From: a virus
Strand: one strand, 5' to 3'
DNA length: 49,119 bases
IMG/VR virus record: IMGVR_UViG_3300032268_000604
Coordinates: 1 to 49,119 of that record
Part shown: positions 11,510-19,625 of the stretch, one piece after another
Layout of the letters: each line of letters starts with the position of its first letter
How positions within the stretch are numbered: position 1 is the first letter of the stretch
The notes under the pieces: generated by a model
The model's database searches: none
Told to the model about the DNA's origin: nothing
What the model saw: only the letters and a program-made list of their open reading frames with translations
Translations under genes and position numbers: made by a program

Positions 11510-12088
11510 TTAGGGGATGTGCTTTCTTATCTTTGGATCTGCTGGATCTCCAGCAAAAAAAGTAATCATGTATCTTGTACCACTTCTAACAGCCTCTACT
11601 CTGTGAATACAGTAGTCATTAGCTTTATGCACAACTAAAGTTCCTGGCTTTGCTTTTAAAGTTACCCCAATATTTTCATAAGTAATTTCTCCGCCTTCAA
11701 AATCATCATTTAAGTATATAATAAATCCTAGTTGCCAAGGATCTTTTGTTCCATCATGATGTGGGTTTAAAGCATACTGTCCACCACGGTCTAAATCGCC
11801 AACCCTATATCTTTTAATAGATCTTGAATTACTAAGGCCTAGATGAGAATATTCTTCCCCAAGCATTTCCACAATTCTTTCTCTAATTTGAAACATAGAT
11901 TTAATGTTCTCTTGGTTTTTCATTCGCTTTAATTTTTCTGCCCAGTTTTCTTTAAGGTTTTCTGGTAATTCGTCTACGCTTGTAATCCAATTGTCTTCTA
12001 GGGCTTCTGATAAAAGGCTAGCAAGTTCTTGTTCAGAAAGAAAGTTTTCTACATAAAATATGTCTGGGTGAATATAAGTTTTTTCCAT
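11510..12088 (-). CDS. 2OG-Fe(II) oxygenase, prolyl 4-hydroxylase type
   Basis: 192 residues from the ATG at 12088, chosen because an extended -10 (TGCTATAAT) ends 6 nt upstream; an in-frame ATG at 12124 precedes that promoter. Full active site: H110-x-D112 (NPHHDG), H162 (CIHRVEAV) and R172 (SGTRYMITFF). GFIIYLNDDFEGGEITY is the family signature. Forms a two-gene unit with the degenerate homologue. Confidence 0.8.
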   Translation of the reverse strand: MEKTYIHPDIFYVENFLSEQELASLLSEALEDNWITSVDELPENLKENWAEKLKRMKNQENIKSMFQIRERIVEMLGEEYSHLGLSNSRSIKRYRVGDLDRGGQYALNPHHDGTKDPWQLGFIIYLNDDFEGGEITYENIGVTLKAKPGTLVVHKANDYCIHRVEAVRSGTRYMITFFAGDPADPKIRKHIP

Positions 12089-12094
12089 ATATTG

Positions 12095-12103
12095 ATTATA
12101 GCA
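12095..12103 (-). promoter_or_regulatory. Extended -10 promoter (TGcTATAAT), leaderless
   Basis: TGCTATAAT on minus, exactly 6 nt before the ATG at 12088, directly after the terminator hairpin. Confidence 0.75.
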
Positions 12104-12113
12104 TTTATATATA

Positions 12114-12179
12114 AAAAATGGCACCCAGTCAAAGGCGGATTCGACTGGGTGCCTTGTAGGGAGCGAACTCTACCTACAA
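12114..12179 (-). terminator. Tandem hairpins ending the P450 operon
   Basis: On minus, a first hairpin (arms 12173-12179 and 12154-12160, with an inner GAG-TTCG-CTC tetraloop) is followed at once by an 11-bp perfect hairpin (arms 12143-12153 and 12120-12130) and then ATTTTTT. The second is a good Rho-independent terminator; the first may protect the 3' end. They separate the P450 operon from the oxygenase pair. Confidence 0.75.
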
Positions 12180-12203
12180 ACCTATTATAAAATAGAATAA
12201 AGA

Positions 12204-12776
12204 CTATGTCAAGGGTTTAGGGTCAAAGTTGCACCATTTGCCATACCTAATAATTTTTCTATCATTTACTTCTGGATATAAGTCTAAATGCTTCCATTTA
12301 GAAATAGGGGCTATCTTTGCTTTTTCTACAGCCTCTTCTTGGCTATCGGCGCTAACTACAATTTCATATTTATCTATAATTGTAGAAGTAACAATAAATT
12401 TTTGTGAACCAGAAGAGATGTCTACATTTTTGCTATACAAGACTTTTTTTATTTTTGCATTGCTAGGTGGCTCAGCGCTATACGCCATATCGCTTGGAAA
12501 TATAACAACATCTCCCTTATTCATTGGTATTCTTGATTTAGTAAGTTCCATTGAAACTGTTATTTGTCCATCTACACATATAATGCATGTTACTGATGGC
12601 AAAACATCGTCTGTTTGCCCATAAATAAAATTAACATCGTTTTTAATTCCAAGCTGCTGATCACACAAATTTTTTAAAAAATATAAAGTCTGGTCATCGT
12701 TATAAGAAAGCATCTGCTCGTCCATTAAGGAATGAGAAAGCTCTAAGTTATCTATTGTTGGACTTATTTTATACAT
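12204..12776 (-). CDS. Cupin-like protein with a C-terminal DpnD/PcfM-like segment
   Basis: 190 residues. The middle (ITVSMELTKSRIPMNKGDVVIFPSDMAYSAEPPS) is a jelly-roll stretch like cupins or 2OG oxygenases but lacks the histidine ligands. The last third (YEIVVSADSQEEAVEKAKIAP) resembles small DpnD/PcfM-type alpha-beta domains. The role is unknown. The start overlaps the end of the P450 gene, so the two proteins are made together. Confidence 0.5.
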   Translation of the reverse strand: MYKISPTIDNLELSHSLMDEQMLSYNDDQTLYFLKNLCDQQLGIKNDVNFIYGQTDDVLPSVTCIICVDGQITVSMELTKSRIPMNKGDVVIFPSDMAYSAEPPSNAKIKKVLYSKNVDISSGSQKFIVTSTIIDKYEIVVSADSQEEAVEKAKIAPISKWKHLDLYPEVNDRKIIRYGKWCNFDPKPLT

Positions 12777-14172
12777 CGTGATTTTTTATTTTTATTTTTA
12801 CTTTTCCTGCAAGCCTGTATGTACCTCTAGCTGCAGCTTCTGGGAATTTCCCAATAGTTTCAATTTTAAACATATTTGAAAAAATTGCAATAATTATTTT
12901 CATCTCTAAGAGTGCAAACTGATCTCCAATACATTTTCTTGGACCAGCACTGAATGGTATATAGGCACCTCTAGGAAGATTCTTTTCAAAATCTCCATCC
13001 CATCGACTTGGTATAAATGAATTTGGGTTATGGTATATCGAAGCGTCCCTATGTGTTACAAATGGAGACATAATTATATTTGCGCCTTTTGGAATAAAGT
13101 ATTCCCCTATTGTTACATCAACTGCAGCCATTCTTGGCAATATCCATAATGACGGGTTAAGCCTTAATGTTTCTTTTAAAACTCCGTCAAGAATTTTAGA
13201 CTCATTTACTTCTTCTAGGAAATTTTTAGAAGCCATAAGCCTTTTTGATTCAGAGACCACCGATTCATAAATATCTTGATTGGCATGCAAATAAGAAAAT
13301 AGCCAAGACAAAGTGTTTGCTGTTGTTTCAAACCCAGCTAAGATAATTGTAAGGACTTCATCTGATATCTGCTGTGGTGTCATGTCAGAGTTAACTAAAA
13401 ATGTTAATAGGTCTTCTTTTTGATCATTATTTGCTTGCCTCTCTTTAATTAAAGAAAGTGCAAACTCATGCAAATCTAGTGAAGCTGTTCTAAATTTTTT
13501 AAATATTGGAAGTGGAGTAAAGTCATACCTGTCCAAACCTGCGGCAGTAGTTCTTTCTACAGAGTCCATAGATATTTCCATATTTTTTCTTACTAAAGAA
13601 GAATCCTTTTTTTCTGTAACTCCAAAAAGTGCTTCTAGCACTATATCAAATACTAAAGAAACCATCTGCTCATGCAGATCTAATTTATTCTTTGCGTTGT
13701 AGAACTCATTTGCTTTTTCAGTTGCTTTTTCTACCATGACTCTAGAGTATTCATCTATAATCTTGGCATGATTAAAGTTTGGCTGTATCATTCTTCTATT
13801 CTTAATATGGCTTGGCTGCTCAGCCGTAACAAGACCATCCCCAGCAAATTTTCTAATCCTATTCCAGGCATTTCCTTTAATAAATTTGTTCTGTTTGCCA
13901 ACTAGAACCTCATAAACAAGTTCTGGTGAAAATGCAGTTATAGTTAGTTCGTTCCCAATAAAAAATGATGAACATGGCCCATGGTGATCTCTTACATCCT
14001 TAAACATCTCAGCTTTATTTTTCCATGATTTAAACAAAAGTTCTTTTGGAGATATCATTCTAGGGATAGAGTCTTTAAAATTGCTGTTGGCCAGTTTTTT
14101 TCTAGTTATAGTTCTTGGAACAAATGGGTATTTTCTTTTTTTATTAAAAAATGGGGATGTTGTTTTTTTCAC
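12769..14172 (-). CDS. Cytochrome P450
   Basis: 467 residues with all P450 hallmarks in order: I-helix AGFETT (279-284), K-helix E334-T-L-R337, the PxxF/RW region (SFIPSRW) and the heme loop FSAGPRKCIG with proximal Cys414. It would use O2 and two electrons to hydroxylate an unknown substrate. It has no fused reductase, and no ferredoxin is seen in the window, so it must borrow host redox partners. No N-terminal membrane anchor, as in other bacterial P450s. Starts with GTG overlapping the upstream stop (GTGA). P450s are very rare in phages. The operon also holds a sulfotransferase and the endolysin. Confidence 0.95.
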   Translation of the reverse strand: MKKTTSPFFNKKRKYPFVPRTITRKKLANSNFKDSIPRMISPKELLFKSWKNKAEMFKDVRDHHGPCSSFFIGNELTITAFSPELVYEVLVGKQNKFIKGNAWNRIRKFAGDGLVTAEQPSHIKNRRMIQPNFNHAKIIDEYSRVMVEKATEKANEFYNAKNKLDLHEQMVSLVFDIVLEALFGVTEKKDSSLVRKNMEISMDSVERTTAAGLDRYDFTPLPIFKKFRTASLDLHEFALSLIKERQANNDQKEDLLTFLVNSDMTPQQISDEVLTIILAGFETTANTLSWLFSYLHANQDIYESVVSESKRLMASKNFLEEVNESKILDGVLKETLRLNPSLWILPRMAAVDVTIGEYFIPKGANIIMSPFVTHRDASIYHNPNSFIPSRWDGDFEKNLPRGAYIPFSAGPRKCIGDQFALLEMKIIIAIFSNMFKIETIGKFPEAAARGTYRLAGKVKIKIKNHDV

Positions 14173-14363
14173 TCTTCATCCTGTGGTGTAAAAGACGGGG
14201 CTGGGCCAAGAAGATATCCTGACTCATGAAACTCTATCATTTTAGATGTCTTGTCTGGATCAATACTGTTTGCAACTATTGTAAGTAAGTCATATATTCT
14301 ATGCAACATTATGTAGTTAACCATAGGCAAATTGTCTTCTAGGTTATTGCTTTGGTCTGTCAT
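14169..14363 (-). CDS. Hypothetical acidic protein (64 residues)
   Basis: Helical centre (NYIMLHRIYDLLTIVANSI) with acidic ends. Unrecognised. Overlaps the P450 start by GTGA and the upstream micropeptide by 20 nt. Confidence 0.6.
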   Translation of the reverse strand: MTDQSNNLEDNLPMVNYIMLHRIYDLLTIVANSIDPDKTSKMIEFHESGYLLGPAPSFTPQDEE

Positions 14364-14442
14364 CTGGTCTCCCTAAATCTTCCCAAAAAATTTCTCTCCC
14401 CATTGCATCTGTTACTGGCATTGGCTTTGATTCATTTTCCAT
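14344..14442 (-). CDS. Hypothetical micropeptide (32 residues)
   Basis: Starts at 14442 as TAATG with the stop of the sulfotransferase gene. Contains FWEDLGRPDDRPKQ. No family. The overlap on both sides supports translation, but the frame is short. Confidence 0.45.
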   Translation of the reverse strand: MENESKPMPVTDAMGREIFWEDLGRPDDRPKQ

Positions 14443-15416
14443 TATAGCCCCCTAGACATTAAATAATCATAAAGTTCAAAATCGTATTTATTTAAATAGT
14501 ATATCCTATCAATCATATCTTGGGTCAAAGTTTTTTTAAATTCAGAGGTAGAATTTTCTGATTTATTTACAAACTGCTCTTTTCCAAAATGACCAGTATA
14601 CCCTTCTTTTATAAGAAGACTATAAAGATTACCCATAAATTTCTCTCTATTGTCTACAGTACCAATTATAGAGAAATCATCAATATACTTTTCCCATTTA
14701 TTGCAATTTGTGTGTTTTGCTATATATCTATTAGTTTTTCCTAATGATTGTAAATTTTCTTTTAAATCAGAATGATTTTTTCCTTCAAGTAGCCAGCTTG
14801 CAGACCGATTTGAAAGATCAGTATCCATTGATGCTGTAATATTTTTAGACTGCAAGTTTTTTATTGAAGGCTCTTTAGAATGTAAAAATTCATAAAATCC
14901 ATCTAAATCAGATTTTTGATTTTCATACAGATGAGTTTCGTATTTAAAGTGACTAATCATTCTGTCTATTGGATTTCTAATTAATGTAAACGCATGTAAT
15001 TTTTTATTGGCCTCTCTGAAATCTTCAATTGGTTTTCTGAAAAAATGTCCAGATATTAAGTTAGAAGAAAGAACTTGATCTTTGTCATAAAGGCCAATAA
15101 AATTGGTGTAGCACTGTTTGTCTATAAACATATTGCTTAAATTTGATCTTAGTGAAAGCCCAGATGTTTTATATATATGCAAATGATAAAAAGATGTTCT
15201 AGGGTCTTTAGGAAATACGTATACGGAATCAACATATTCCTCTTTGCCCCTATCAAGAAGAATCATTCCATGCTGTATTAGATGAACTGGAATATTCATA
15301 ATTGTTTTTTTATCAGAATAAGCTTTAACGGAAGACATTGCTAAAAATTCTGGAGGAAGTCCTAGCCTAAGATCTTTTATGTCTCCGTAGTCTTTACCAT
15401 TAATTATTACTGACAT
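14442..15416 (-). CDS. Sulfotransferase (family 2-like)
   Basis: 324 residues. YHLHIYKTSGLSLRSNL (about 77-93) is the PAPS-binding 5' loop with the K-T-S-G core, and TLIRNPIDRMISHFKYE (about 143-159) is the 3'-phosphate motif. The layout is that of carbohydrate sulfotransferases. The first about 70 residues are an added domain of unknown function. Likely sulfates a glycan or small molecule. Overlaps the zinc-ribbon gene upstream and the micropeptide downstream. Confidence 0.75.
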   Translation of the reverse strand: MSVIINGKDYGDIKDLRLGLPPEFLAMSSVKAYSDKKTIMNIPVHLIQHGMILLDRGKEEYVDSVYVFPKDPRTSFYHLHIYKTSGLSLRSNLSNMFIDKQCYTNFIGLYDKDQVLSSNLISGHFFRKPIEDFREANKKLHAFTLIRNPIDRMISHFKYETHLYENQKSDLDGFYEFLHSKEPSIKNLQSKNITASMDTDLSNRSASWLLEGKNHSDLKENLQSLGKTNRYIAKHTNCNKWEKYIDDFSIIGTVDNREKFMGNLYSLLIKEGYTGHFGKEQFVNKSENSTSEFKKTLTQDMIDRIYYLNKYDFELYDYLMSRGL

Positions 15417-15621
15417 GATTTAATTCTACCGCCTTAAAAATTCTATGGTATAGATCCAAACCAATAAAATTCTTGTATTTACATTCTAAACAATATAGGA
15501 ATATTCTGTCTTCTAGGTCCTGATTGCAAAAAAGATTGGATTGGTCTACTGGGCATAATAGCTTTTCAACCAATCCATCTTCTGACATGGAGATGTAAGT
15601 TGATACATATTGTATCTTCAT
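15400..15621 (-). CDS. Zinc-ribbon-like protein (73 residues)
   Basis: Cysteines C23, C32, C44 and C47 (LLCPVDQ, FCNQD, YCLEC) suit a zinc ribbon of the Trm112/YcaR sort (CPxD...C...CxxC). The start has an AAGGGG site. Lies 10 nt after the endolysin gene and overlaps the sulfotransferase start by 17 nt. Confidence 0.65.
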   Translation of the reverse strand: MKIQYVSTYISMSEDGLVEKLLCPVDQSNLFCNQDLEDRIFLYCLECKYKNFIGLDLYHRIFKAVELNHVSNN

Positions 15622-15631
15622 CCCATCCCCT

Positions 15632-16180
15632 TTACTTTGTCGGAAATTTTAAATAAAATTCCTTAGCTCTTGGGGTCATACCCTTCCAAGCTGACCAATC
15701 ACTGCCGCCATTGGTCATATAATACGTTATCTCTGCGTTTGTTACTGGGTCGAATAACTCCTTGTTACTCTTCAAATCGAACTTCTCAAGTCTTGCTGGA
15801 CCTAAGTCTCCGATCATGTTTATCTGAAATAATCCGTAAGAACTATCTCCTGTTTGTCTGTCCCCGTTATATGCAAGCGGTCTTCCATTAGATTCACGCT
15901 TTGCTATTGACCAAGCTTTCTTAAGGCCTGATCCTTCGAATCCTACAGTTTTGAGTAGCGTTGCTAGCTCTTCGTCTGTAAGCATCTCAGATGGCTTGTA
16001 AATTTCTTTACTAAAACTATCCAAGACTTCTTGCTTTAATTGGGCTTCAGTTTTCACTAAAGGTTCTGTAGCGGTTAAAGCAATTGATGATGGACTTCCA
16101 GAAAATAAAAACAGTGTTGCCACTGCTATTACTGTCCAGTTGTGAATCAAATCACTAAACTGCGTCTTTATATTCTCCAT
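15632..16180 (-). CDS. Endolysin with lysozyme-like (SLT) domain and signal sequence
   Basis: 182 residues from the ATG at 16180, 8 nt after AGGAGG; the ATG at 16186 is too close to that site. A hydrophobic segment near residues 15-30 (WTVIAVATLFLFSG) looks like a signal or signal-arrest anchor. The catalytic domain has the SLT-type order: AKRESNGRP (catalytic Glu), GDSSYGLFQINMIG, then ITYYMTNGGSDWSAWKG. It would cleave peptidoglycan glycan strands at lysis. It heads the minus operon leading to the P450. Confidence 0.8.
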   Translation of the reverse strand: MENIKTQFSDLIHNWTVIAVATLFLFSGSPSSIALTATEPLVKTEAQLKQEVLDSFSKEIYKPSEMLTDEELATLLKTVGFEGSGLKKAWSIAKRESNGRPLAYNGDRQTGDSSYGLFQINMIGDLGPARLEKFDLKSNKELFDPVTNAEITYYMTNGGSDWSAWKGMTPRAKEFYLKFPTK

Positions 16181-16213
16181 TGGCATTTCCTCCTATAGAG
16201 ATAACGAACTACA

Positions 16214-16243
16214 ATCATAGCATTGGGTTTAAGTTACTGTCAA
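16214..16243 (-). promoter_or_regulatory. Sigma70-type promoter of the endolysin operon
   Basis: TTGACA (16238-16243), 18 nt, TATGAT (16214-16219) with a TGC extension, on minus. Unlike the early promoters it has a regular -35. Confidence 0.75.
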
Positions 16244-16249
16244 GTCAGT

Positions 16250-16508
16250 TAACTAGAATTAAAAGTATACAAACTACTCTTTATATATTATAATATATCT
16301 TATATTTATTAATTTATTGATTTACTGACCCCCCGACCCCCCTATTGGAAGTATACTATTTGTATTTTCGATGTCAAGCGTTCTAGTCGATTAATAAAAT
16401 ACACGCTTAAATATAAAACATTCTGATATCTCTTCCTTAAAGAAAGTTCTTTTGGTAGAATAGGAACTCACACAAAAAATATACCGCAGGGCGGAGAAAA
16501 GGCGACAC
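16250..16508. other. Divergent intergenic region
   Basis: About 320 nt separate the endolysin and ribonucleotide reductase starts. It contains a very AT-rich stretch (about 16265-16325), then a C-rich run with two ACCCCCC units (about 16327-16340), a TAGAAT -10 candidate near 16459 and a small CCGC/GCGG hairpin at about 16484-16494 just before the reductase start. No gene and no clear cobalamin riboswitch was found. Confidence 0.5.
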
Positions 16509-18443
16509 ATGAAAAATACTATTGAAAATCCATATGAGAACTTTATTGCACTATCTAGATATGCTAAATGGGTAGAAGCAGAAGGACGTAGAGAAACTTG
16601 GGGAGAAACAGTAGATAGATATTTTTCTTTTATGGCAGAACACCTAAAGCAAAACCATAATTATATTCCAAATGAAAAGCTAGTTGCGGAATTAAAAGAG
16701 TTTGTTTTTGAACGAAATGTTATGCCGTCTATGAGATCTGTAATGACTTCAGGTGCTGCACTAGAAAGAGATAATGTTGCAGGATATAACTGTGCTTTTC
16801 TTCCAGTTGATTCTCCCCGTTCTTTTGATGAAACAATGTATGTTCTAATGTGCGGAACTGGCGTTGGATTTTCAGTAGAATACAAGTACATTAATAAACT
16901 TCCCTCAGTCCCAGAAAAACTTGAAAAGTCAGATACAGTTATTGTTGTTGAAGATTCAAAACAAGGTTGGGCAAAAGCATATCGTGAGCTGTTGGCTTTA
17001 CTTTGGACAGGACACATTCCAGCTATTGATGTTTCAAAAGTTAGACCTTCAGGGGCACGTTTAAAAACAATGGGAGGCAGATCTTCTGGGCCACAACCAT
17101 TAGTAAATCTTTTTGATTTTACAATTGCTAAATTTAAAAATGCTACAGGAAGAAACTTAAAGCCAATTGAATGCCATGATATTATGTGCAAGATTGGCGA
17201 AGTTGTTGTTGTAGGCGGTGTTCGACGCTCTGCAATGATATCTCTTTCAAACATTAATGATATTGAAATGGCACAAGCCAAATCTGGTAACTGGTGGGAG
17301 CTAAGCCCTCAACGTGCACTATCAAATAACTCTGTTGCATACTCTCGCAAACCAGAGATGGAGCAATTTATTGCAGAATGGAAATCTCTTTATGATTCAA
17401 AGTCAGGAGAACGAGGTATATATAATGTGGCCGCAGCTCAAGCCCAAGCAGCCAAATATGGAAGAAGAGATCCAGATATACACTACGGAACTAACCCATG
17501 TTCAGAAATTATTTTACGTCCTTACCAGTTTTGTAACCTTTCAGAAGTCGTACTACGTGAAAAAGATACAAAGAAGGATATTCAACGCAAGGTTGAGCTT
17601 GCTACAATTCTTGGCACATGGCAATCAACGCTAACAGACTTTAAATATCTTCGTAAGATTTGGAAAGACAATACAGAAGAAGAAAGGCTCCTTGGTGTTT
17701 CTTTAACTGGGCAGTTCGGACACAAATTTATGTCTGGCAAGGAAGACATTGTATCCTTAGAGGCATTTCTTATGACGCTTCGTGAAAAAGCAAGGGAAGT
17801 AAACAAGGAAGAGGCTGGGAAAATTGGGATTCCTGAGTCTGCTGCTATTACATGCGTAAAGCCCTCTGGAACAGTGTCTCAATTGGTCGGGGTATCTTCA
17901 GGAATGCATCCATGGCATTCACCATATTACATCCGTACAGTTCGTGGTTCAAAAGGAGATCCAATTTCTACATTTTTAAAAGAAGTTGGAATTCCAGTCG
18001 AAGATGACGTAATGAAGCCAAACGATACATACGTATTTTCATTTCCAGTTAAAGCTCCAGAAGGAGCAATTGTTAGAAATGATTTAACAGCAATTGATCA
18101 CCTTAACATCTGGCTTGTCTATCAACGTGCATGGTGTGAGCATAAGCCATCTATTACAGTTTCAGTAAAAGAAGACGAATGGATGGAAGTCGGTGCTTGG
18201 GTATACAAAAACTTTGATGAGGTTTCAGGAATATCATTCTTGCCTCATTCAGATCACACATACAAGCAGGCACCATACCAGGAAGTCTCCAAAGAGGAGT
18301 ATGACGACCTTGTAGCAAAGATGCCAAAGAATATACGCTGGGAAGACTTGTCCTTCTACGAGACAGAAGACGGAACTTCAACCAACGCTACTCTCGCATG
18401 TAGCTCGGACGGAAACTGTGAACTTGTAGATATTTCAGCTTAG
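16509..18443 (+). CDS. nrdJ: Class II ribonucleotide reductase (adenosylcobalamin-dependent)
   Basis: 644 residues. Reduces ribonucleotides to deoxyribonucleotides for phage DNA synthesis, using adenosylcobalamin to make a thiyl radical. C95 (YNCAF) and C342 (QFCNLS) are the redox pair, and C331 in NPCSEI is the radical site; the 331-342 spacing equals that of the Lactobacillus leichmannii enzyme (408-419). A C-terminal pair, C631 and C637, relays electrons. The motifs fit the monomeric RTPR type, though it is shorter than that enzyme. G is replaced by S in the NPCGE motif. Start follows GGAGAAAAGG. Confidence 0.92.
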   Translation: MKNTIENPYENFIALSRYAKWVEAEGRRETWGETVDRYFSFMAEHLKQNHNYIPNEKLVAELKEFVFERNVMPSMRSVMTSGAALERDNVAGYNCAFLPVDSPRSFDETMYVLMCGTGVGFSVEYKYINKLPSVPEKLEKSDTVIVVEDSKQGWAKAYRELLALLWTGHIPAIDVSKVRPSGARLKTMGGRSSGPQPLVNLFDFTIAKFKNATGRNLKPIECHDIMCKIGEVVVVGGVRRSAMISLSNINDIEMAQAKSGNWWELSPQRALSNNSVAYSRKPEMEQFIAEWKSLYDSKSGERGIYNVAAAQAQAAKYGRRDPDIHYGTNPCSEIILRPYQFCNLSEVVLREKDTKKDIQRKVELATILGTWQSTLTDFKYLRKIWKDNTEEERLLGVSLTGQFGHKFMSGKEDIVSLEAFLMTLREKAREVNKEEAGKIGIPESAAITCVKPSGTVSQLVGVSSGMHPWHSPYYIRTVRGSKGDPISTFLKEVGIPVEDDVMKPNDTYVFSFPVKAPEGAIVRNDLTAIDHLNIWLVYQRAWCEHKPSITVSVKEDEWMEVGAWVYKNFDEVSGISFLPHSDHTYKQAPYQEVSKEEYDDLVAKMPKNIRWEDLSFYETEDGTSTNATLACSSDGNCELVDISA

Positions 18444-18451
18444 TGGTAAAC

Positions 18452-18503
18452 TTATAGTATTCGGGAAACCGAAAATTCCTGGGCACATCGCCCAAGAGGA
18501 GAT
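18452..18503 (+). promoter_or_regulatory. Paired stem-loops before the holin gene
   Basis: TTCGG-GAAA-CCGAA (a GNRA-type tetraloop hairpin, about 18459-18472) and GGGC-ACATC-GCCC follow the reductase stop and precede an AGGAG site. They may terminate or stabilise the messages at this junction. Confidence 0.4.
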
Positions 18504-18509
18504 GACAAT

Positions 18510-18749
18510 ATGGCTAAATTCGATAAAAAGGATTTAAACAAAGATGGAAAGGTAACAATGCAAGAACAAATTCTTTCAGCGCTATCAACTTACGGAAGAG
18601 CATTTATTTCGGCAGCCCTTGCCCTATATATGACAGGGAATACAAACCCAAGAGATCTTTTGATGGGAGCGTTTGCAGCAATTGCACCCGTCCTTTTGAA
18701 GGCCCTAAACCCAAATGAACCAGCTTTTGGATTTACAAATAAAGCATAA
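18510..18749 (+). CDS. Putative holin
   Basis: 79 residues. The N-terminus DKKDLNKDGKVTMQEQ resembles an EF-hand-like loop, as in some actinophage holins. It is followed by one or two membrane segments (AFISAALALYMTG and LLMGAFAAIAPVLLKAL). Size and topology fit a holin that permeabilises the membrane for the endolysin. The endolysin is on the other strand across the reductase, so timing is separate. Ribosome binding site AGGAG. Confidence 0.65.
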   Translation: MAKFDKKDLNKDGKVTMQEQILSALSTYGRAFISAALALYMTGNTNPRDLLMGAFAAIAPVLLKALNPNEPAFGFTNKA

Positions 18750-18766
18750 ATAAAATAGTCAATTAA

Positions 18767-18802
18767 GAATACTCCTGTGCTAAAATTAGTACAGGAGTAT
18801 TC
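18767..18802 (+). terminator. Long perfect hairpin after the holin gene
   Basis: 12-bp perfect arms (18767-18778 and 18791-18802), extended inward by CTAA/TTAG around AA. There is no long T run. It contains a TAAAAT box, so it may act both as 3' end and as a site of start for the tail genes. Confidence 0.6.
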
Positions 18803-18823
18803 CTATATAGGAGACTATGGCAT

Positions 18824-19171
18824 ATGGCAGGACAGAAGAATTTTGAAGTAGATCAAAATGCAACATTTAGTTTTATATTACAATATAAAGACGACGATGG
18901 TAACGCTATTGATCTAACAGGAGCATCAGCAAAGATGCAGATTCGTGATTCAAAAAGCAGTACAAAGTTAGCAGTAACTTTAACTTCACCTTTGGGTGGA
19001 ATCACTATCGATGGTCCAACAGGTACGGTTTCAGTAAAAATGACACCTACACAAACTAATAAGCTTTTCTATCCAAAGTCATCTTATGACATTATGATTA
19101 TAGATTCTAATTCGAATAAAACAAAACTCCTTGAGGGCTTCATGACCTTAAATAGATCGGTAACAATATAA
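18824..19171 (+). CDS. Small tail or baseplate beta-sandwich protein
   Basis: 115 residues. Pattern FSFILQYKDDDGNAIDLTGASAKMQIRD...ITIDGPTGTVSVKMTP resembles the N-terminal domain of BppU-type baseplate proteins. A related segment begins the 46326 connector gene. Starts the tail-fibre block; ribosome binding site GGAGA 9 nt upstream; stop overlaps the next start (TAATG). Confidence 0.65.
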   Translation: MAGQKNFEVDQNATFSFILQYKDDDGNAIDLTGASAKMQIRDSKSSTKLAVTLTSPLGGITIDGPTGTVSVKMTPTQTNKLFYPKSSYDIMIIDSNSNKTKLLEGFMTLNRSVTI

Positions 19172-19611
19172 TGTCCGAAGTTATTGTTGTAAATGAAATA
19201 GTTAATGACGTAGTCGTATCCTCTCCAGGACCGCAAGGCCCTAGAGGTAGAACTATATTAAATGGCAACGGTACACCAGCAAATAATCTTGGACTACAAG
19301 ATGATTTTTATTATGACAAAGAGACGTCAAAATTATATGGTCCAAAAACCTCTGATCAAACATGGGCAAATTCAGCAGTAATAACATTAACAGCAAACAC
19401 GCTATCTTATTCTTGGGAACTTGCACAGTTAACTGGTCCAAGTAGCGGAGTTTATTCTTTATTAATACAGCACAACCTTGGATACAATCCGAACGTTACA
19501 GTAAAATCAAGTGCTGGAGATGTGCTTGAAACTGGCATAGATTACAACAACACAAATTCGATAACATTGACGATGGCTCAGCCATTTTCAGGGACAGCAC
19601 ACCTGTCCTAA
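19171..19611 (+). CDS. Short tail-fibre protein with collagen-like motif
   Basis: 146 residues. SPGPQGPRG near residue 18 is a short collagen-like G-X-Y run. The rest is beta-rich with an HNLGYNPNVTVKSSAGD segment shared with the next fibre gene (VTHNLGTSDVTVQIYESAS). Possibly a fibre or fibre-attachment subunit. Confidence 0.65.
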   Translation: MSEVIVVNEIVNDVVVSSPGPQGPRGRTILNGNGTPANNLGLQDDFYYDKETSKLYGPKTSDQTWANSAVITLTANTLSYSWELAQLTGPSSGVYSLLIQHNLGYNPNVTVKSSAGDVLETGIDYNNTNSITLTMAQPFSGTAHLS

Positions 19612-19625
19612 AAAGGAGATAGCAA

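Noticed and set aside
16187-16508. Cobalamin riboswitch upstream of the B12-dependent reductase
   Set aside because: No B12-box-like conserved core was found; only a short GC hairpin is present.
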